A DNA stretch of 64,000 nucleotides from Thermoanaerobacter ethanolicus JW 200 (GCF_003722315.1 NZ_CP033580.1:867001-931000); one strand, 5' to 3'; positions 28,393 through 38,980 are shown, numbered from the stretch's first letter. Notes: generated by a model not told the origin, from the letters alone. Translations and numbers: made by a program.

Positions 28393-29713
28393 TTTTTTTA
28401 CTGCCTCCCTCTTTTATTTTTTCAACTTTAACTGTCAAACCCTCTACTGCTGTAATGACCACCTTTTCGCCTTTTGCAATATACTCTTTAGATTCTGCCT
28501 GCCACCTTTCTCCTTCTACCAAGACTATGCCATTTGGATTAATATCACTTACTGCAATACCTATTTCACCAATTAGACCTTCTACTCCTGTGACTACTTT
28601 TCTCTTTTGAGCTTTTATAACAGCAGCTAAGAGGAAAGAAACAAAAGCTGCCATGAAAAAGGCTGTTGCGAAAACTACTCCTTTGTTTATAGTGAGTCCC
28701 ATTTGGTTTCCACTAAATAACATTAAAGAGCCAAGTACGAAGGAAGTTATACCGCCCACTGCTAAAATTCCATGGCTTACCACAAAGGCCTCAGATGCCA
28801 AAAGCACAAGCCCTAATATGACAAGAAGCATTCCACTTAATTGAGCATTTAATGTTCCAAGTGTGTAGAGGCCTAAAAGTAAGCTTATTCCTCCTGCCAC
28901 ACCGGGAAAGATAGCCCCAGGATGATAAAGCTCCAATACAATGCCCAAGATACCAGCGCTCATGAGAAGATAAGCAATATTTGGATCGCTTATTGCAAAG
29001 AGAAATTTTTGAGCTGAAGACATTGGGAAGTATTTGATTGGACCATCAGTTTGCAAAGTTGTAATTGTGCCGTCAAAATTTTTGACTGTAAGGCCGTTTA
29101 TTTTTTTTAGAAGGTCATTTAAATTAGTAGCTTTAAAATCGACTAAATGGGCATTTAATGCTTCTGTGTCAGTAAAAGATTTGCTTTCAATAACTGCCAT
29201 TTCAGCATTTTTGGGGTCTCTCCCTCTGTTTTCTGCGATGCTTCTTATCCAGGCAGCAGCGTCATGAGTGAGTTTTTGCCTTTGTACATCTGATAAAGCA
29301 GAGTCGTCTTCCATTGACACAGGATGGGCGGCGCCTATTCTACTTCCAGGAGCCATTGCAGCGACATTTGCTGAAAGTGTTATGAAAGTACCAGCAGAGC
29401 CCGCCCAAGCTCCTGCGGGGGAGACATATACTACCACAGGAATATGAGAATTTAGTATTTTTGTGACGATTTTTTGAGTAGTAGAATACAAACCGCCAGG
29501 AGTAGAAAGTTCTATGACTATACAACTTGCACCATTTTTTTCTGCTTCCTGCAAGCCACTTTCAATGTAATCTGCGACAACTGGTACAATAGGGCCATCA
29601 ATGGATAGTACATAAACGGGGCTTTGGGGCGGAACTGCTTTTAAAGAAGAAAGTGGCAGTATAACAAAAATTAACAAGATTATAAATAGTAAAATTTTCC
29701 TTAATTTAAACAC
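28385..29713 (-). CDS. NfeD-family membrane-bound serine protease
   Basis: 442 residues. Signal/anchor at the N-terminus; ClpP-like domain with [11 protein letters not shown], the serine in [13 protein letters not shown] and a lysine in [14 protein letters not shown]; four or five membrane segments at about 235-365; C-terminal OB-fold NfeD domain. Family members cleave stomatin-type partners, in line with the slipin gene that follows. Confidence 0.92.
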   Translation of the reverse strand: MFKLRKILLFIILLIFVILPLSSLKAVPPQSPVYVLSIDGPIVPVVADYIESGLQEAEKNGASCIVIELSTPGGLYSTTQKIVTKILNSHIPVVVYVSPAGAWAGSAGTFITLSANVAAMAPGSRIGAAHPVSMEDDSALSDVQRQKLTHDAAAWIRSIAENRGRDPKNAEMAVIESKSFTDTEALNAHLVDFKATNLNDLLKKINGLTVKNFDGTITTLQTDGPIKYFPMSSAQKFLFAISDPNIAYLLMSAGILGIVLELYHPGAIFPGVAGGISLLLGLYTLGTLNAQLSGMLLVILGLVLLASEAFVVSHGILAVGGITSFVLGSLMLFSGNQMGLTINKGVVFATAFFMAAFVSFLLAAVIKAQKRKVVTGVEGLIGEIGIAVSDINPNGIVLVEGERWQAESKEYIAKGEKVVITAVEGLTVKVEKIKEGGSKKND

Positions 29714-29905
29714 TTTTTGTTCCCCCCTTTAATAACATTTTAACATAACTGAAAAATTTTATATAGTATTTTATGTGATTGGCAGAAATTTTTTTGAAGG
29801 ATTTTTTATAAAAATGTAGAATTTAATTTATGTGTTTATTGATTTATATATTCGACAAAAAACTCAAAAACCTTTTTTATTTTTAACCTAAAAGGAGGAA
29901 ATTTA

Positions 29906-30616
29906 ATGGCGTTTTTTAGAGTTGAAACAGAAGAAGACATAAAAAATTTAAATTTTCTCGAAAGAATTTACGGAATTCTATTTAAACCTTCTATTACAAT
30001 AAAAAACTTAATGTATCAACCTAAATTAGTTTATCCAGCTATAGTTAAAATTGTCGGGATAGTGTTTCTTTATATCTTACGTTATCCTGTATATGAAAGA
30101 CATATACGTGAACTTTTAAAAATGAGGTTATCGCAACCAGACGCAGGATTTACGCCACAGGAAATAGATTTAGCTATTAAGTTGGCGCCAAGATCTGTAA
30201 TAACTTCTACGCTTATAAATAATACACTTTCGTGGATTTTTATCGTGTTAGCTCTTTATGCTGTAATCAAATGGGTATTTAGAGGAAAAGCGGATGTAGT
30301 ACAATTATTTTCAATTACTGGTTATGCCTATACTCCTGTTTTAATATATTTTCTAATATGCTTTATTGCATCCTTTTTTACAGGACAGCTTTTAGTGGAT
30401 ATGTCACCTGCATTGTTGTTTCCTTCGTTAAAAGGAACTACAATATATGGCTTTTTGAGAAGTATTGATCCCTTCATGGTGTGGCAGTTTATAATCATAG
30501 GTATAGGAATCAAGATGACAAGTGAACTTAAAAAAAGTGATGTATATTGGGTAACTGTTTTTGTGTTTCTAATTAGTATATTTATAAATATTGATTATTA
30601 TAAACTGCTGGATTGA
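29906..30616 (+). CDS. Yip1-family membrane protein
   Basis: 236 residues, about five membrane segments. NFLERIYGILFKPSITIKNL at the N-terminus and the central SITGYAYTPVLIYFL fit the YIP1 family. Good SD AAAGGAGG. Function unknown in bacteria. Confidence 0.75.
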   Translation: MAFFRVETEEDIKNLNFLERIYGILFKPSITIKNLMYQPKLVYPAIVKIVGIVFLYILRYPVYERHIRELLKMRLSQPDAGFTPQEIDLAIKLAPRSVITSTLINNTLSWIFIVLALYAVIKWVFRGKADVVQLFSITGYAYTPVLIYFLICFIASFFTGQLLVDMSPALLFPSLKGTTIYGFLRSIDPFMVWQFIIIGIGIKMTSELKKSDVYWVTVFVFLISIFINIDYYKLLD

Positions 30617-30716
30617 TATGCAAGAAATGACAGGAGGAAAGCTCGAAATCACTGACAAAAGCCCTATTTTTACGCAGCATGCTAACAAATTTATTCTTAG
30701 GGGTGAAGAAACTTAA

Positions 30717-31235
30717 ATGAAAAATAAGAGAAAAGTAGAAGTTATTGATTATCAATCAGATTGGAAGAAAAAATTTGAAGATGAAGCAGAAATATTAAGG
30801 GAAATATTGAAAGATATAATCGTTGATATTCACCATATTGGTAGTACAGCTATTCCGAATATAAAAGCTAAACCGATAATTGATATTTTAATTGAGGTTA
30901 AAGAAATAGATAAAGTAGACCAATTTAATGACAAGCTAATTCAACAAGGCTATATTCCTTTAGGAGAAAACGGAATCCCAAATCGGAGATTTTTCATAAA
31001 AGGGGATGAGATTAATCGTACACATCATGTTCATATTTTTCAAACTGGAAATCCCGAAATTGCACGTCATATTCGATTTAGGGATTATCTAATAAATCAT
31101 CCAGATGAGGCAAAAGCCTATTCTGACTTGAAAGACGAATTAGCCAAAAAGTATCCCTATAATATTGAGGAATATATTAAAGGGAAGGATCACTTTATCA
31201 AAGAGATTGATCAAAAGGCAACGAAAGAACGATAG
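30717..31235 (+). CDS. GrpB-family protein (UPF0157)
   Basis: 172 residues. VEVIDYQSDWKKKFEDE, IHHIGSTAIPNIKAKPIIDI and HHVHIFQTGNPEIARHIRFRDYL are the family signatures; the fold resembles nucleotidyltransferases. ATG 30717. Followed by a strong terminator. Confidence 0.88.
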   Translation: MKNKRKVEVIDYQSDWKKKFEDEAEILREILKDIIVDIHHIGSTAIPNIKAKPIIDILIEVKEIDKVDQFNDKLIQQGYIPLGENGIPNRRFFIKGDEINRTHHVHIFQTGNPEIARHIRFRDYLINHPDEAKAYSDLKDELAKKYPYNIEEYIKGKDHFIKEIDQKATKER

Positions 31236-31267
31236 ACAAGGGGACGGTTCCCTTGTCTATCCTTTTT
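31231..31267. terminator. Terminator after the GrpB-family gene, shared with icd
   Basis: GATAGACAAGGG pairs with CCCTTGTCTATC around GGACGGTT-type loop bases, followed by CTTTTT. It lies between convergent genes. Confidence 0.85.
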
Positions 31268-32477
31268 ATAATATTTCTTCTAATGTCTTTTTAATTTCAA
31301 TGAGGAAACTTTCTGTATTTACAACAGTTTTATTTGGCAAGTCAGAAAGCATAGCTAAGTCTTTTGTCATTATGCCCTTTTCAATTGTCTGAAGGGATGC
31401 TTTTTCAAGTTTATCTGCGAAGTTTACAAGGTCTTCTATTCCGTCAAGTTCTCCTCTCTTTTTCAAAGCACCTGTCCATGCGAAAATTGTAGCAATAGAA
31501 TTTGTAGAAGTTTCTTCTCCTTTAAGGTATTTATAATAATGCCTTGTAACTGTTCCATGAGCTGCTTCAAATTCGTATTTACCATCAGGAGATACCAGTA
31601 CAGAAGTCATCATGGCGAGGCTTCCAAATGCTGTTGCTACCATATCTGACATCACATCGCCGTCATAATTTTTGCATGCCCAAATCATTCCGCCTTCAGA
31701 CCTTACAATTCGAGCTACGGCATCGTCAATAAGGGTATAAAAATATTCAATTCCTGCTTCTTCAAATTTTTCTTTATATTCATTTTCATATATTTCCTGG
31801 AATATGTCTTTAAATCTGTGGTCATATATTTTTGATATGGTGTCTTTGGTCGCAAACCACAAATCCTGCTTGGTGTCTAAGGCATAGTTAAAACATGCTC
31901 TTGCAAAACTCTTTATTGATTCATCAGTGTTGTGCATGCCGAGGATAACTCCAGGACCTTCAAATTCATGTATTGTCTGCTTTGACACTTCACCACTTTT
32001 TGATACGAAAACAAGTTCTGCTTTTCCTTTATTTTCGACTCTGTATTCCACATCTTTATAAATGTCTCCATAGGCATGCCTTGCAATTGTAATGGGCTTT
32101 TTCCATGTTTTTACGAGAGGTTTGATACTTTCTACAATAATAGGTGTGCGAAAAACTGTTCCGTCAAGTATTGCTCTGATTGTACCATTAGGGCTTTTCC
32201 ACATTTTTTTAAGATTGTATTCTTCAACTCTCTGGGCATTGGGAGTAATTGTTGCACATTTTACACCAACACCATATTTTTTGATGGCATATGCCGCATC
32301 AACTGTGACTTGGTCCTCTGTTTCGTCTCTGTTTTTAATTCCAAGGTCATAATATTCCGTTTTGAGGTCTATATAGGGCTCTAAAAGTATTTCTTTTATC
32401 AATTTCCATATGATTCTTGTCATTTCGTCCCCGTCCATTTCAACGAGGGGAACCTTCATTTGAATTTTATCAGCCAT
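31266..32477 (-). CDS. icd: NADP-dependent isocitrate dehydrogenase, eukaryote-like type
   Basis: 403 residues. [48 protein letters not shown] and [17 protein letters not shown] are characteristic of the dimeric eukaryote-like NADP-IDH subfamily, not the E. coli Icd type. Oxidises isocitrate to 2-oxoglutarate. In a fermentative anaerobe it supplies glutamate and NADPH. Single gene with SD GGAGAG on the minus strand. Confidence 0.93.
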   Translation of the reverse strand: MADKIQMKVPLVEMDGDEMTRIIWKLIKEILLEPYIDLKTEYYDLGIKNRDETEDQVTVDAAYAIKKYGVGVKCATITPNAQRVEEYNLKKMWKSPNGTIRAILDGTVFRTPIIVESIKPLVKTWKKPITIARHAYGDIYKDVEYRVENKGKAELVFVSKSGEVSKQTIHEFEGPGVILGMHNTDESIKSFARACFNYALDTKQDLWFATKDTISKIYDHRFKDIFQEIYENEYKEKFEEAGIEYFYTLIDDAVARIVRSEGGMIWACKNYDGDVMSDMVATAFGSLAMMTSVLVSPDGKYEFEAAHGTVTRHYYKYLKGEETSTNSIATIFAWTGALKKRGELDGIEDLVNFADKLEKASLQTIEKGIMTKDLAMLSDLPNKTVVNTESFLIEIKKTLEEIL

Positions 32478-32708
32478 TTATTTCTCTCCTTTGTTTAAAA
32501 TATAACAAAAACTTCGAAAATTTATCAATACAAATTGATAAAGCATAACTTGAATATTATTATATAGGATAAGTCATATTTTCGCAACAGAAAAATTATT
32601 TTATCCTTTTCGTTCCAAATTCCACAAATTTAATTTTAAATATTGTATAATATTTTATGGAATTAATAAATTTTTAAAAATGTTTATAGCATTTTGTGGG
32701 TATTAAAA

Positions 32709-32831
32709 ATGGACTTTTTATGTCCACAAAAGGAATTACTTTCTTCTTATAAACGATGCAGTAAAATGGGTATCGACACTTCAATAACTGCACCATTAAT
32801 AATGCTAAAATCAAGCAGGTTTAGAAAATGA
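32709..32831 (+). pseudogene. 5' fragment of the GAF-LuxR regulator
   Basis: MDFLCPQKELLSSYKRCSKMG closely follows the N-terminus of the intact regulator at 41463 (MNFSCPQEELSFSYKQCIEIG), and both are preceded by similar TTCGTTCCAAATT...ATTGTATAATATT promoter sequence. It stops after 40 codons and the rest is missing. The interval 32478-32708 otherwise holds only the icd upstream region and this duplicated promoter. Confidence 0.75.
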
Positions 32832-32876
32832 TGTAATTATACTTTCGATAGACAATAACAAGGAAGGATAAAAGAT

Positions 32877-33519
32877 TTGCTTACTGTTAAAAATTTATAC
32901 AAAAAATACAATAAAAGCAAGGTTATAGTTTTAAACAATATATCTATGGATATAAATAAAGGGGAAATAGTAGGACTTCTCGGCCCGAATGGAGCAGGGA
33001 AAACCACTTTACTCAAAATAATATGCGGTTTAACAATTCCTGATTCAGGTGAAGTTATTATGAAGTTATTATATCTAATATCAAAATGGAAGACAAAACT
33101 CGATTAAAAATAATGAAAAAATAGGCGTAGTACTTGAAGGCAACAAGAATTTATACTGGGCTATTTCTGTCCTTGATAATTACTATTATTTTGGAAGTAT
33201 AAAGGGGAAAACAATGGGAGAATTAAAGAAAAATATAGAAAAATATGCAGACGTTCTAAAAACGAAAGAATTATTAACACGAAAAGTAAACACTCTTTCA
33301 ATGGGTCAAAAAGAAAGGGTAACAATAACTGCTTCTTTACTTCACGAACCGGAGCTTTTAATTTTGGATGAACCTTCCAATGGATTAGATATAGAATCAC
33401 GTATCTTACTTACCAGTGCTATTAAGACTTTGAGAGAGGAGATGAAGATAACAGTATTGATTGCTTCCCATGATACTGACTTTTTAAGAAAAACAGCTGA
33501 TTCCTCCTTTTGGGGTATA
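32877..33519 (+). pseudogene. ABC transporter ATPase gene, frameshifted
   Basis: The first frame gives Walker A ([19 protein letters not shown]) up to SGEVIM. The 11-base tandem duplication GAAGTTATTAT (33051-33072) then breaks it, and a lost A near 33118 breaks it again. The remaining frame carries VLEGNKNLYWAISV, the signature LSMGQKERVTI, Walker B ELLILDEPSNGLD and the switch His. NatA/BcrA-type exporter ATPase. Confidence 0.85.
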
Positions 33520-33842
33520 TGATGTATGCCATGGGACTTATTTTGGGAGGACTTTCTCTAATAGCAAAAAGAATTAATCAATTGACGCTACTTATACAAA
33601 TCCTGCTTCTTTTTATAACAGACACATTAACTAAAACATCTCCTTCCAGCGCAATTAGTTGCATTATACCACTTACAGTGGGAAATGATATAGCGAGAAA
33701 ATCAGTAAGTAATATTGCTATTTCTTACAATGAGTGGTTGATACTTATACTTGTGAGTATGCTGTGGTTTATAGTTGGTTCGGTAGTTTTTGGTATGAGT
33801 AGTAGGTATGCTAGAAAAAATGGTTTATTGGGTACATATTAG
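33510..33842 (+). pseudogene. 3' remnant of an ABC-2 type permease
   Basis: 110 codons with three or four hydrophobic segments, ending SSRYARKNGLLGTY. It begins at the end of the broken ATPase gene and lacks the N-terminal half of a normal ABC-2 permease (about 240 residues). The same C-terminal sequence occurs again at 59965-60019. Confidence 0.65.
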
Positions 33843-33887
33843 CTTCCTTGGGACTGTGGAGAAATCGCCATTGTGAGCACGAGTTAA

Positions 33888-34571
33888 TTAATACCTATCT
33901 CTAAGGAACAACCTATTTAACAACACACCACTGATAAATCCTCCTATGTGCGCCCACCAGGCTATTCCACCAACCGTTGTACCACCAATGACAGAGTAGA
34001 CCGTGCCGGAATAGAGCTGGGTCAGGAACCATAGGAAGAGATAGACTACGGCGTGTATTGGGAGGAAGACTGGAACCAGGAAAAAGGTTGGTACCAGGGT
34101 GATTATCCTTGCCGACGGGAATAATATGAAGTAAGCACCCATAACGCCTGCAATAGCTCCAGAAGCCCCTACCACCGGCACTGGTGAGATGGGATTAAAA
34201 ACCAGGTGAAATACACCTGCGATTACCCCACTAAGGATGTAGAAAATGAGGAATCTTATATGACCCATTCTATCTTCAACATTATCTCCGAACAGCCAAA
34301 GTATCCACATGTTGCTAATTAGGTGAAATGTGTTACCGTGAAGAAACATACTGGTGATAAAAGGGTATAAGTCGCTGCCGGAAAACGGTACACCGGATAT
34401 AACCAGTTTTGTAATTTTTGCCGGTATAAGCCCGTATTTGTAAACAAACCCGGCAAAAGTGCTGTATGAAGCACTTGAAAGAGTGAAGAAGATGATCGAA
34501 TTTATTATTATGAGCAGGAGCGTAATGAGGGGTGGTCGTCTGCTTGGTATATTATCCCTGATTGGAAACAT
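33888..34571 (-). CDS. Rhomboid-family intramembrane serine protease
   Basis: 227 residues, six membrane segments. Catalytic Ser in VVGASGAIAGVMGAYF and His in AWWAHIGGFISG; HLISNMWILWLFGDNVEDRMGH is the conserved L1/TM2 region. The start MFPIRDNIPSRRPP is typical. A decayed duplicate of its 5' part is found at 60025-60150. Confidence 0.93.
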   Translation of the reverse strand: MFPIRDNIPSRRPPLITLLLIIINSIIFFTLSSASYSTFAGFVYKYGLIPAKITKLVISGVPFSGSDLYPFITSMFLHGNTFHLISNMWILWLFGDNVEDRMGHIRFLIFYILSGVIAGVFHLVFNPISPVPVVGASGAIAGVMGAYFILFPSARIITLVPTFFLVPVFLPIHAVVYLFLWFLTQLYSGTVYSVIGGTTVGGIAWWAHIGGFISGVLLNRLFLRDRY

Positions 34572-34772
34572 CTTTAACCCTCCACTTTTTTTATTCTACC
34601 TTTGCAGGAAAACCGAGTTCCGTATCAAATCAAAATTATATTAAGATTATAGCACAAGTAATTCTGAAAAAGTAATATTGTAATGATTAAGTAAATTTAT
34701 TAAGTGCCAGGAAAAGAGGAGGTCAAAACAGTTGGAATTAGTAGTAAAAAATGATATAATTTTAATTGGGTG

Positions 34773-35373
34773 ATGATGAATGTTATTAACTATAAAAAAG
34801 GTTAAATAGCTATATGATATAAGCAGAATTACATTAATAAACTGGGAAAAGGAAGGATTAATAACCCCAGTTGGAACACCAAAAGGAAGAAGAAGGTACA
34901 AAAAAGAAGATATAGAGAAGTTATTAGGCATGCTGGAAGAAAAACCGAAACCTAAAGTAATTTTGTATGCAAGAGTGTCCACAAAGAAACAAGAAGAATA
35001 TCTTAAGAATCAAATTAGAAGGCTTGAAGAATACGCTAATTCCCAAGGATGGCAGTATGAAGTCATACATGAGATAGCAAGTGGGGTAAATGAAAACAGG
35101 AGAGGTTTATTAAAGCTTTTGAACAAGATAAAAAGAGGAGAAGTTGAAAAAGTTGTAATAGAATATCCTGATAGACTTGCGAGGTTTGGTTTTGAATATC
35201 TCAAATTTTTCATGGAAAGCTTTGGAGTGGAGCTTATAGTTTTAAATGGGAAAGAAAACGAAGAAGATGCAAATAAAGAACTAGCAGAAGACTTAATAGC
35301 AATAGTAACATCTTTCGCAGCAAGAATTTACGGACAACGGGGTGGCAAAAAGCATGATAGTAATACAGGCTAA
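34773..35373 (+). pseudogene. tnpA: IS607 serine recombinase (tnpA), HTH part broken, copy 2
   Basis: Same state as copy 1: a frameshift (extra G after AAAAAA) and TAG early in the MerR-like HTH, then an intact 147-residue catalytic domain from ATG 34930 with ARVSTKKQEEYL. The catalytic domain sequence is identical to copy 1. Confidence 0.85.
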
Positions 35374-36790
35374 ACTCATTTTTCTAAATCAAGAAGACAA
35401 ACAAATAGTATTAGACTTAATGAGAAGATGGTCTTCTTGTATGAGATTTGCATATAAGAGACTCTTAGAAGGCTATGATAGAAACACATTAAAAAGAGAC
35501 CTTCAGGGAACATTTGATTTAAACTCAAGATATGTAGATGATGCAATAATGAAAGCAAGAAGCACATTAGAATCCTCTAAAGAATTAGGGAGTAATCCGA
35601 AGAAAGTAATCTTTGGAGGAAGAAAATTATTTAAAAAACTACAAAAACGCCATATAAACGGGAAAGCATATAAAAAATTAAAAATTAGGTGGCATGAGAA
35701 AAGAAAAGGGAATCTCTATTCAAGAGGGGATAAAAGCAAAAAAGGAAATCTCAACACAAGAATAGAAGTAAGAAAAAATGGCACTTTTTTAAGGATAAAT
35801 GTAGGGGAAAGAAAGTACGTATATGCGAAGATACAGGTGGGATGGAAGAAGAATAAAAACAGAGAAGAGATACTTCAGGAAATTGCCAAATCAAACATGC
35901 CATACTCTGTAGAATTAAAACTTAAAAATGGCAATATATACGCTTATTTTGCTATTGAAGAAGAATATCCAGAAATAAAAATAACAAAAGAAAAAGGAGC
36001 AATAGGGATAGATATAAATGCATATCCAGACAACATATCATGGGCAGAGACAAATGAAAAAGGGAATCTAATAAGCTATGGGAATATGTCAATGCCAGAG
36101 CTTGCAAGTGGAAATAAAGACAAAAGAGAATATTTCAGATGGCAGTATGCTCATGAAATAGTAAAAATAGCAAAAGAGAAAGGAAAAGCAATTGTAATTG
36201 AAGAATTAGAAATAAAAGACAAAGGCAAAAGAGGGGACTTTTCAGGGAGAAAATCAAGAAGGATAAGACATAATTTTAGCTATAAATCACTTCTTTCAAA
36301 AATAAAAACATTAGCAAGAAGAGAAAGGATAGAAGTAATAGAAGTCAATCCTTCTTACACCTCAATAATAGGGATGTTAAAATATGCACCGCAATACATG
36401 ATAACGAAAGATATAGCAGCAGCCTATGTAATAGCAAGAAGGGGGTTGGGACTACAAGAAAAGATACCAGATAATTATATAAAGTTTCTCAACACATTGA
36501 CTGAAAAGGAATTAGAAGAATTAAAAGAGCATATAAAAAACACAGTCAAAAACAGACATTTAAAGAAAAAGCATTTGAGAGAAATAGACAAAGCAATAGA
36601 ATTTTTACAAAGCCTTGAGAGTGAGTCAGAAAGGGTACTGAAACCTCTGGATGGAACAAGTTTTAGTACCTATGATTTCTGGCAAGTTCTCAAGGTAGCG
36701 GTGGTGACTCCATTCTCTCCTGAGAAGGTACCAAGAGACTTCTCTACCCTGATAGGATTACTAATTCAGGGCAAGTGGGGAGACCCGTGA
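35342..36790 (+). CDS. tnpB: TnpB, IS607 element copy 2
   Basis: 482 residues from GTG 35342 (ATG 35354 more likely). Catalytic Asp/Glu/Asp as in copy 1 (GIDINAYPD, VIEELEIKD, TKDIAAAY), no zinc-finger cysteines. The C-terminal 40 residues (STYDFWQVLKVAVVTPFSPEK, ending GKWGDP) overlap the conserved structured 3' end and may exist only because the RNA sequence is constrained. Intact and the best candidate for an active nuclease here. Confidence 0.88.
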   Translation: MAKSMIVIQAKLIFLNQEDKQIVLDLMRRWSSCMRFAYKRLLEGYDRNTLKRDLQGTFDLNSRYVDDAIMKARSTLESSKELGSNPKKVIFGGRKLFKKLQKRHINGKAYKKLKIRWHEKRKGNLYSRGDKSKKGNLNTRIEVRKNGTFLRINVGERKYVYAKIQVGWKKNKNREEILQEIAKSNMPYSVELKLKNGNIYAYFAIEEEYPEIKITKEKGAIGIDINAYPDNISWAETNEKGNLISYGNMSMPELASGNKDKREYFRWQYAHEIVKIAKEKGKAIVIEELEIKDKGKRGDFSGRKSRRIRHNFSYKSLLSKIKTLARRERIEVIEVNPSYTSIIGMLKYAPQYMITKDIAAAYVIARRGLGLQEKIPDNYIKFLNTLTEKELEELKEHIKNTVKNRHLKKKHLREIDKAIEFLQSLESESERVLKPLDGTSFSTYDFWQVLKVAVVTPFSPEKVPRDFSTLIGLLIQGKWGDP

Positions 36791-36930
36791 GGGCGCAAGT
36801 TCCTGCTTCTTGGGGCAGGGGCTATGGCTTTCCCAAAAACCGCCTGCTGGGGCTGGGAAAGCCTGAAGGGCGGACTACAAATACCCCAGCTATCTAAACT
36901 GTACATTTTTGTACAGTTTGGGTGACCAGG
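36790..36930 (+). ncRNA. Candidate TnpB guide RNA scaffold, copy 2
   Basis: Hairpin CCTGC/GCAGG (36802-36818), GGCTTTCCC (36826-36834) with GGGAAAGCC (36855-36863), CCGCC (36840-36844) with GGCGG (36869-36873) crossing it, a further possible GCTGGGG (36846-36852)/CCCCAGC (36884-36890) pairing, and the end hairpin AAACTGTACA/TGTACAGTTT. The guide would start at 36931, the 5' end of the ABC ATPase gene. Expression is inferred. Confidence 0.6.
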
Positions 36931-36936
36931 ATACAA

Positions 36937-37993
36937 ATGAGAGTTATTGAGGTTAAGAATTTAACAAAAGTTTATTGCGCTTATGAAGGGAAAAGTCTTG
37001 GAAGGATTTTTAAAAGACTATGGAGTAGGGAAGGTGTAAAAGAAGTTAAAGCATTAGGCGGTATTTTGGCGCAGGAATAGGGAAGATTGGCTTGAAGGTG
37101 TAAAAGAAGTTAAAGCATTAGATAATGTCAGCTTTTCTATTGATTTGGGTGAAAGTGTAGGGCTAATTGGAGTAAATGGGGCTGGAAAATCCACAATCAT
37201 AAAAATTTTAACAGGGATTTTAGAGCCTACAGAGGGTGTGGTCAGAGTATTTGGCAATATTCCTTCAAAACATAGAATGAAAAACAATTATAGAATTGGG
37301 GCAGTATTTGGACAAAGAACCCAGTTAAGATGGGACCTGCCAGCTTATGAGTCTTACAGCTTGCTGAAGGAAATTTATAATGTAGATGATAAAGTTTTTA
37401 AAGAAAGGCTTGATTATTTTTCTGAAGTGCTTGATATAAAAGAAATTATGCATAGACCAGTAAGGACATTGAGTTTAGGTGAAAAGATGAGGGCTGAGTT
37501 ATGCGCTGCTTTTCTACACGGGCCGGAGATTGTGTTTTTAGATGAGCCTACCATAGGTTTAGATGTTTTTAGCAAAGAGGCCTTACTTCATTTTTTAAAA
37601 GAAATCAAGAAAGAGAAGAAAGTTACAATTATTCTCACTACCCACGATTTATCTGACATTGAGGAGGTAAGTGATAGAATAATAATTTTGGATAGAGGTA
37701 AGATTCTCCTTGATGCTTCAAAAGATGAAGTTTTAAACACATTAGAAGTTGGAAGCCAAATCATCTTTACACTGAAAAACAAAGAAGCAGTAATACCACA
37801 AAGTGTAAAAAGTTTGCTTTTTAGTATATCTAAAAACTTTTTAAAGGTTGACAACGTTTCTAAAGATTTAGTGCCTCAAGTGCTTACAGATGTATTTAGT
37901 TACAATACTGTGTTAGGAGTAGAAATAAAATATCCTGACTTTAAAGATATTGTAAAACAAATTTGTCTTCAAAATAAAGATAGGGGCAGGTAA
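36937..37993 (+). pseudogene. ABC transporter ATPase (NatA-like, DUF990-permease partner), disrupted by a 64-bp duplication
   Basis: MRVIEVKNLTKVY opens the gene at 36937, 6 bases after the IS607 end. After EGVKEVKAL a 64-base insertion bounded by a 27-base direct repeat (37030-37056 and 37094-37120) shifts the frame and gives a stop. The rest is intact: Walker A GVNGAGKSTIIKILTG, signature TLSLGEKMRAELCAAFL, Walker B EIVFLDEPTIGLD. A product from TTG 37145 would lack the first beta-strands. Followed by two permease genes. Confidence 0.85.
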
Positions 37994-37994
37994 A

Positions 37995-38801
37995 ATGGAG
38001 ACAATCTCTACAAAGGCAAAATTGGGTTTTAAATTGATAAAAATAGGGTTTGAAAGCCAATACATTTACAGATTAGGTACCTTTTTTAGTTTTTTATCTG
38101 GTCTGCTTTACCTAATTATGCAGTATTTTTTGTGGCGGGCTATATATCATTCCGGCGATATAAAACAGTATAGTTTTAATGATATTATTTTTTATATCTT
38201 TTTAGCCCAGATTATAAGTTACGTGTTTCCAACGGATGTAAGTAGTAAAATAGCTTTTCATGTTAGAACAGGAGACATCATTCATTTACTTTTAAAACCA
38301 GTTAAAATTGAAACACAGCTATTTTATGAATCTCTGGGCAAAAGTGCATATAGGTTATTAATAAATGGGGGATTCATCTTTATAGTTCTGTTGGTTCTTC
38401 TTCCTTATAAATTAGAACTGACAGTTTTAAGATTTTTTCAATTTGCACTTATACTTTTACTGTCATATGTTTTTGTGTTCTTTTTTGAACTGCTGATGGG
38501 GATTATAGCTTTTTATACCACCAGTACTTGGGGAATACAAAGCTTTAAATATGTCATAGTGGGAATATTTTCAGGAAGATTGATGCCAATATCTCTCTAT
38601 CCTCCTGTTTTTAGAAAGATAGTTGATTGGCTTCCTTTTAGAATAATTTATTTTACACCCATAGAGTTTATTATGAATAAAGCCAATTATGATTTTTGTA
38701 ATGTAGTAAAATATCAAACTGTATCAATTGCTTTATTGCTTTTATTGTATGTTCTTGTCTATAGAAATGCCTTAAAGAAAATAAAGGTACAAGGTGGTTA
38801 A
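37995..38801 (+). CDS. ABC-2 family permease (DUF990 type), first subunit
   Basis: 268 residues with six hydrophobic segments; FHVRTGDIIHLLLKPV and SLGKSAYRLL fit the paired DUF990-like permeases that work with NatA-type ATPases. ATG 37995, one base after the ATPase stop. Substrate unknown. Its partners on both sides are disrupted, so the transporter is probably dead. Confidence 0.82.
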   Translation: METISTKAKLGFKLIKIGFESQYIYRLGTFFSFLSGLLYLIMQYFLWRAIYHSGDIKQYSFNDIIFYIFLAQIISYVFPTDVSSKIAFHVRTGDIIHLLLKPVKIETQLFYESLGKSAYRLLINGGFIFIVLLVLLPYKLELTVLRFFQFALILLLSYVFVFFFELLMGIIAFYTTSTWGIQSFKYVIVGIFSGRLMPISLYPPVFRKIVDWLPFRIIYFTPIEFIMNKANYDFCNVVKYQTVSIALLLLLYVLVYRNALKKIKVQGG

Positions 38802-38980
38802 TATATGAAAAATATGCTTTTGAGGTACATAAAGCTTTATATTCACTTTACAAAGATAAATATAAGCTCTTTTATGGAATACGATGCTGATTTTCTTTTT
38901 GGAATTGTTGCCTTGATTTTAAAGAACTTGATAAACCTTTTAATAATCTTTTTTATATTTCACCTTATTGACAATATTAA

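Larger units (their letters stand above)
34723..36930 (+). mobile_element. IS607-family element, copy 2
   Basis: About 2.2 kb, plus orientation, flanked by GGAGG (34718-34722) on the left and followed at 36931 by ATACAA and an ATG. Rejoining the flanks gives GGAGG-ATACAA-ATG, a normal SD and start for the ABC ATPase gene at 36937. Nearly identical to copy 1, including the same two lesions in the recombinase gene, so copies 1 and 2 are recent relatives. The right end is the hairpin AAACTGTACA/TGTACAGTTT then GGGTGACCAGG. Confidence 0.9.
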
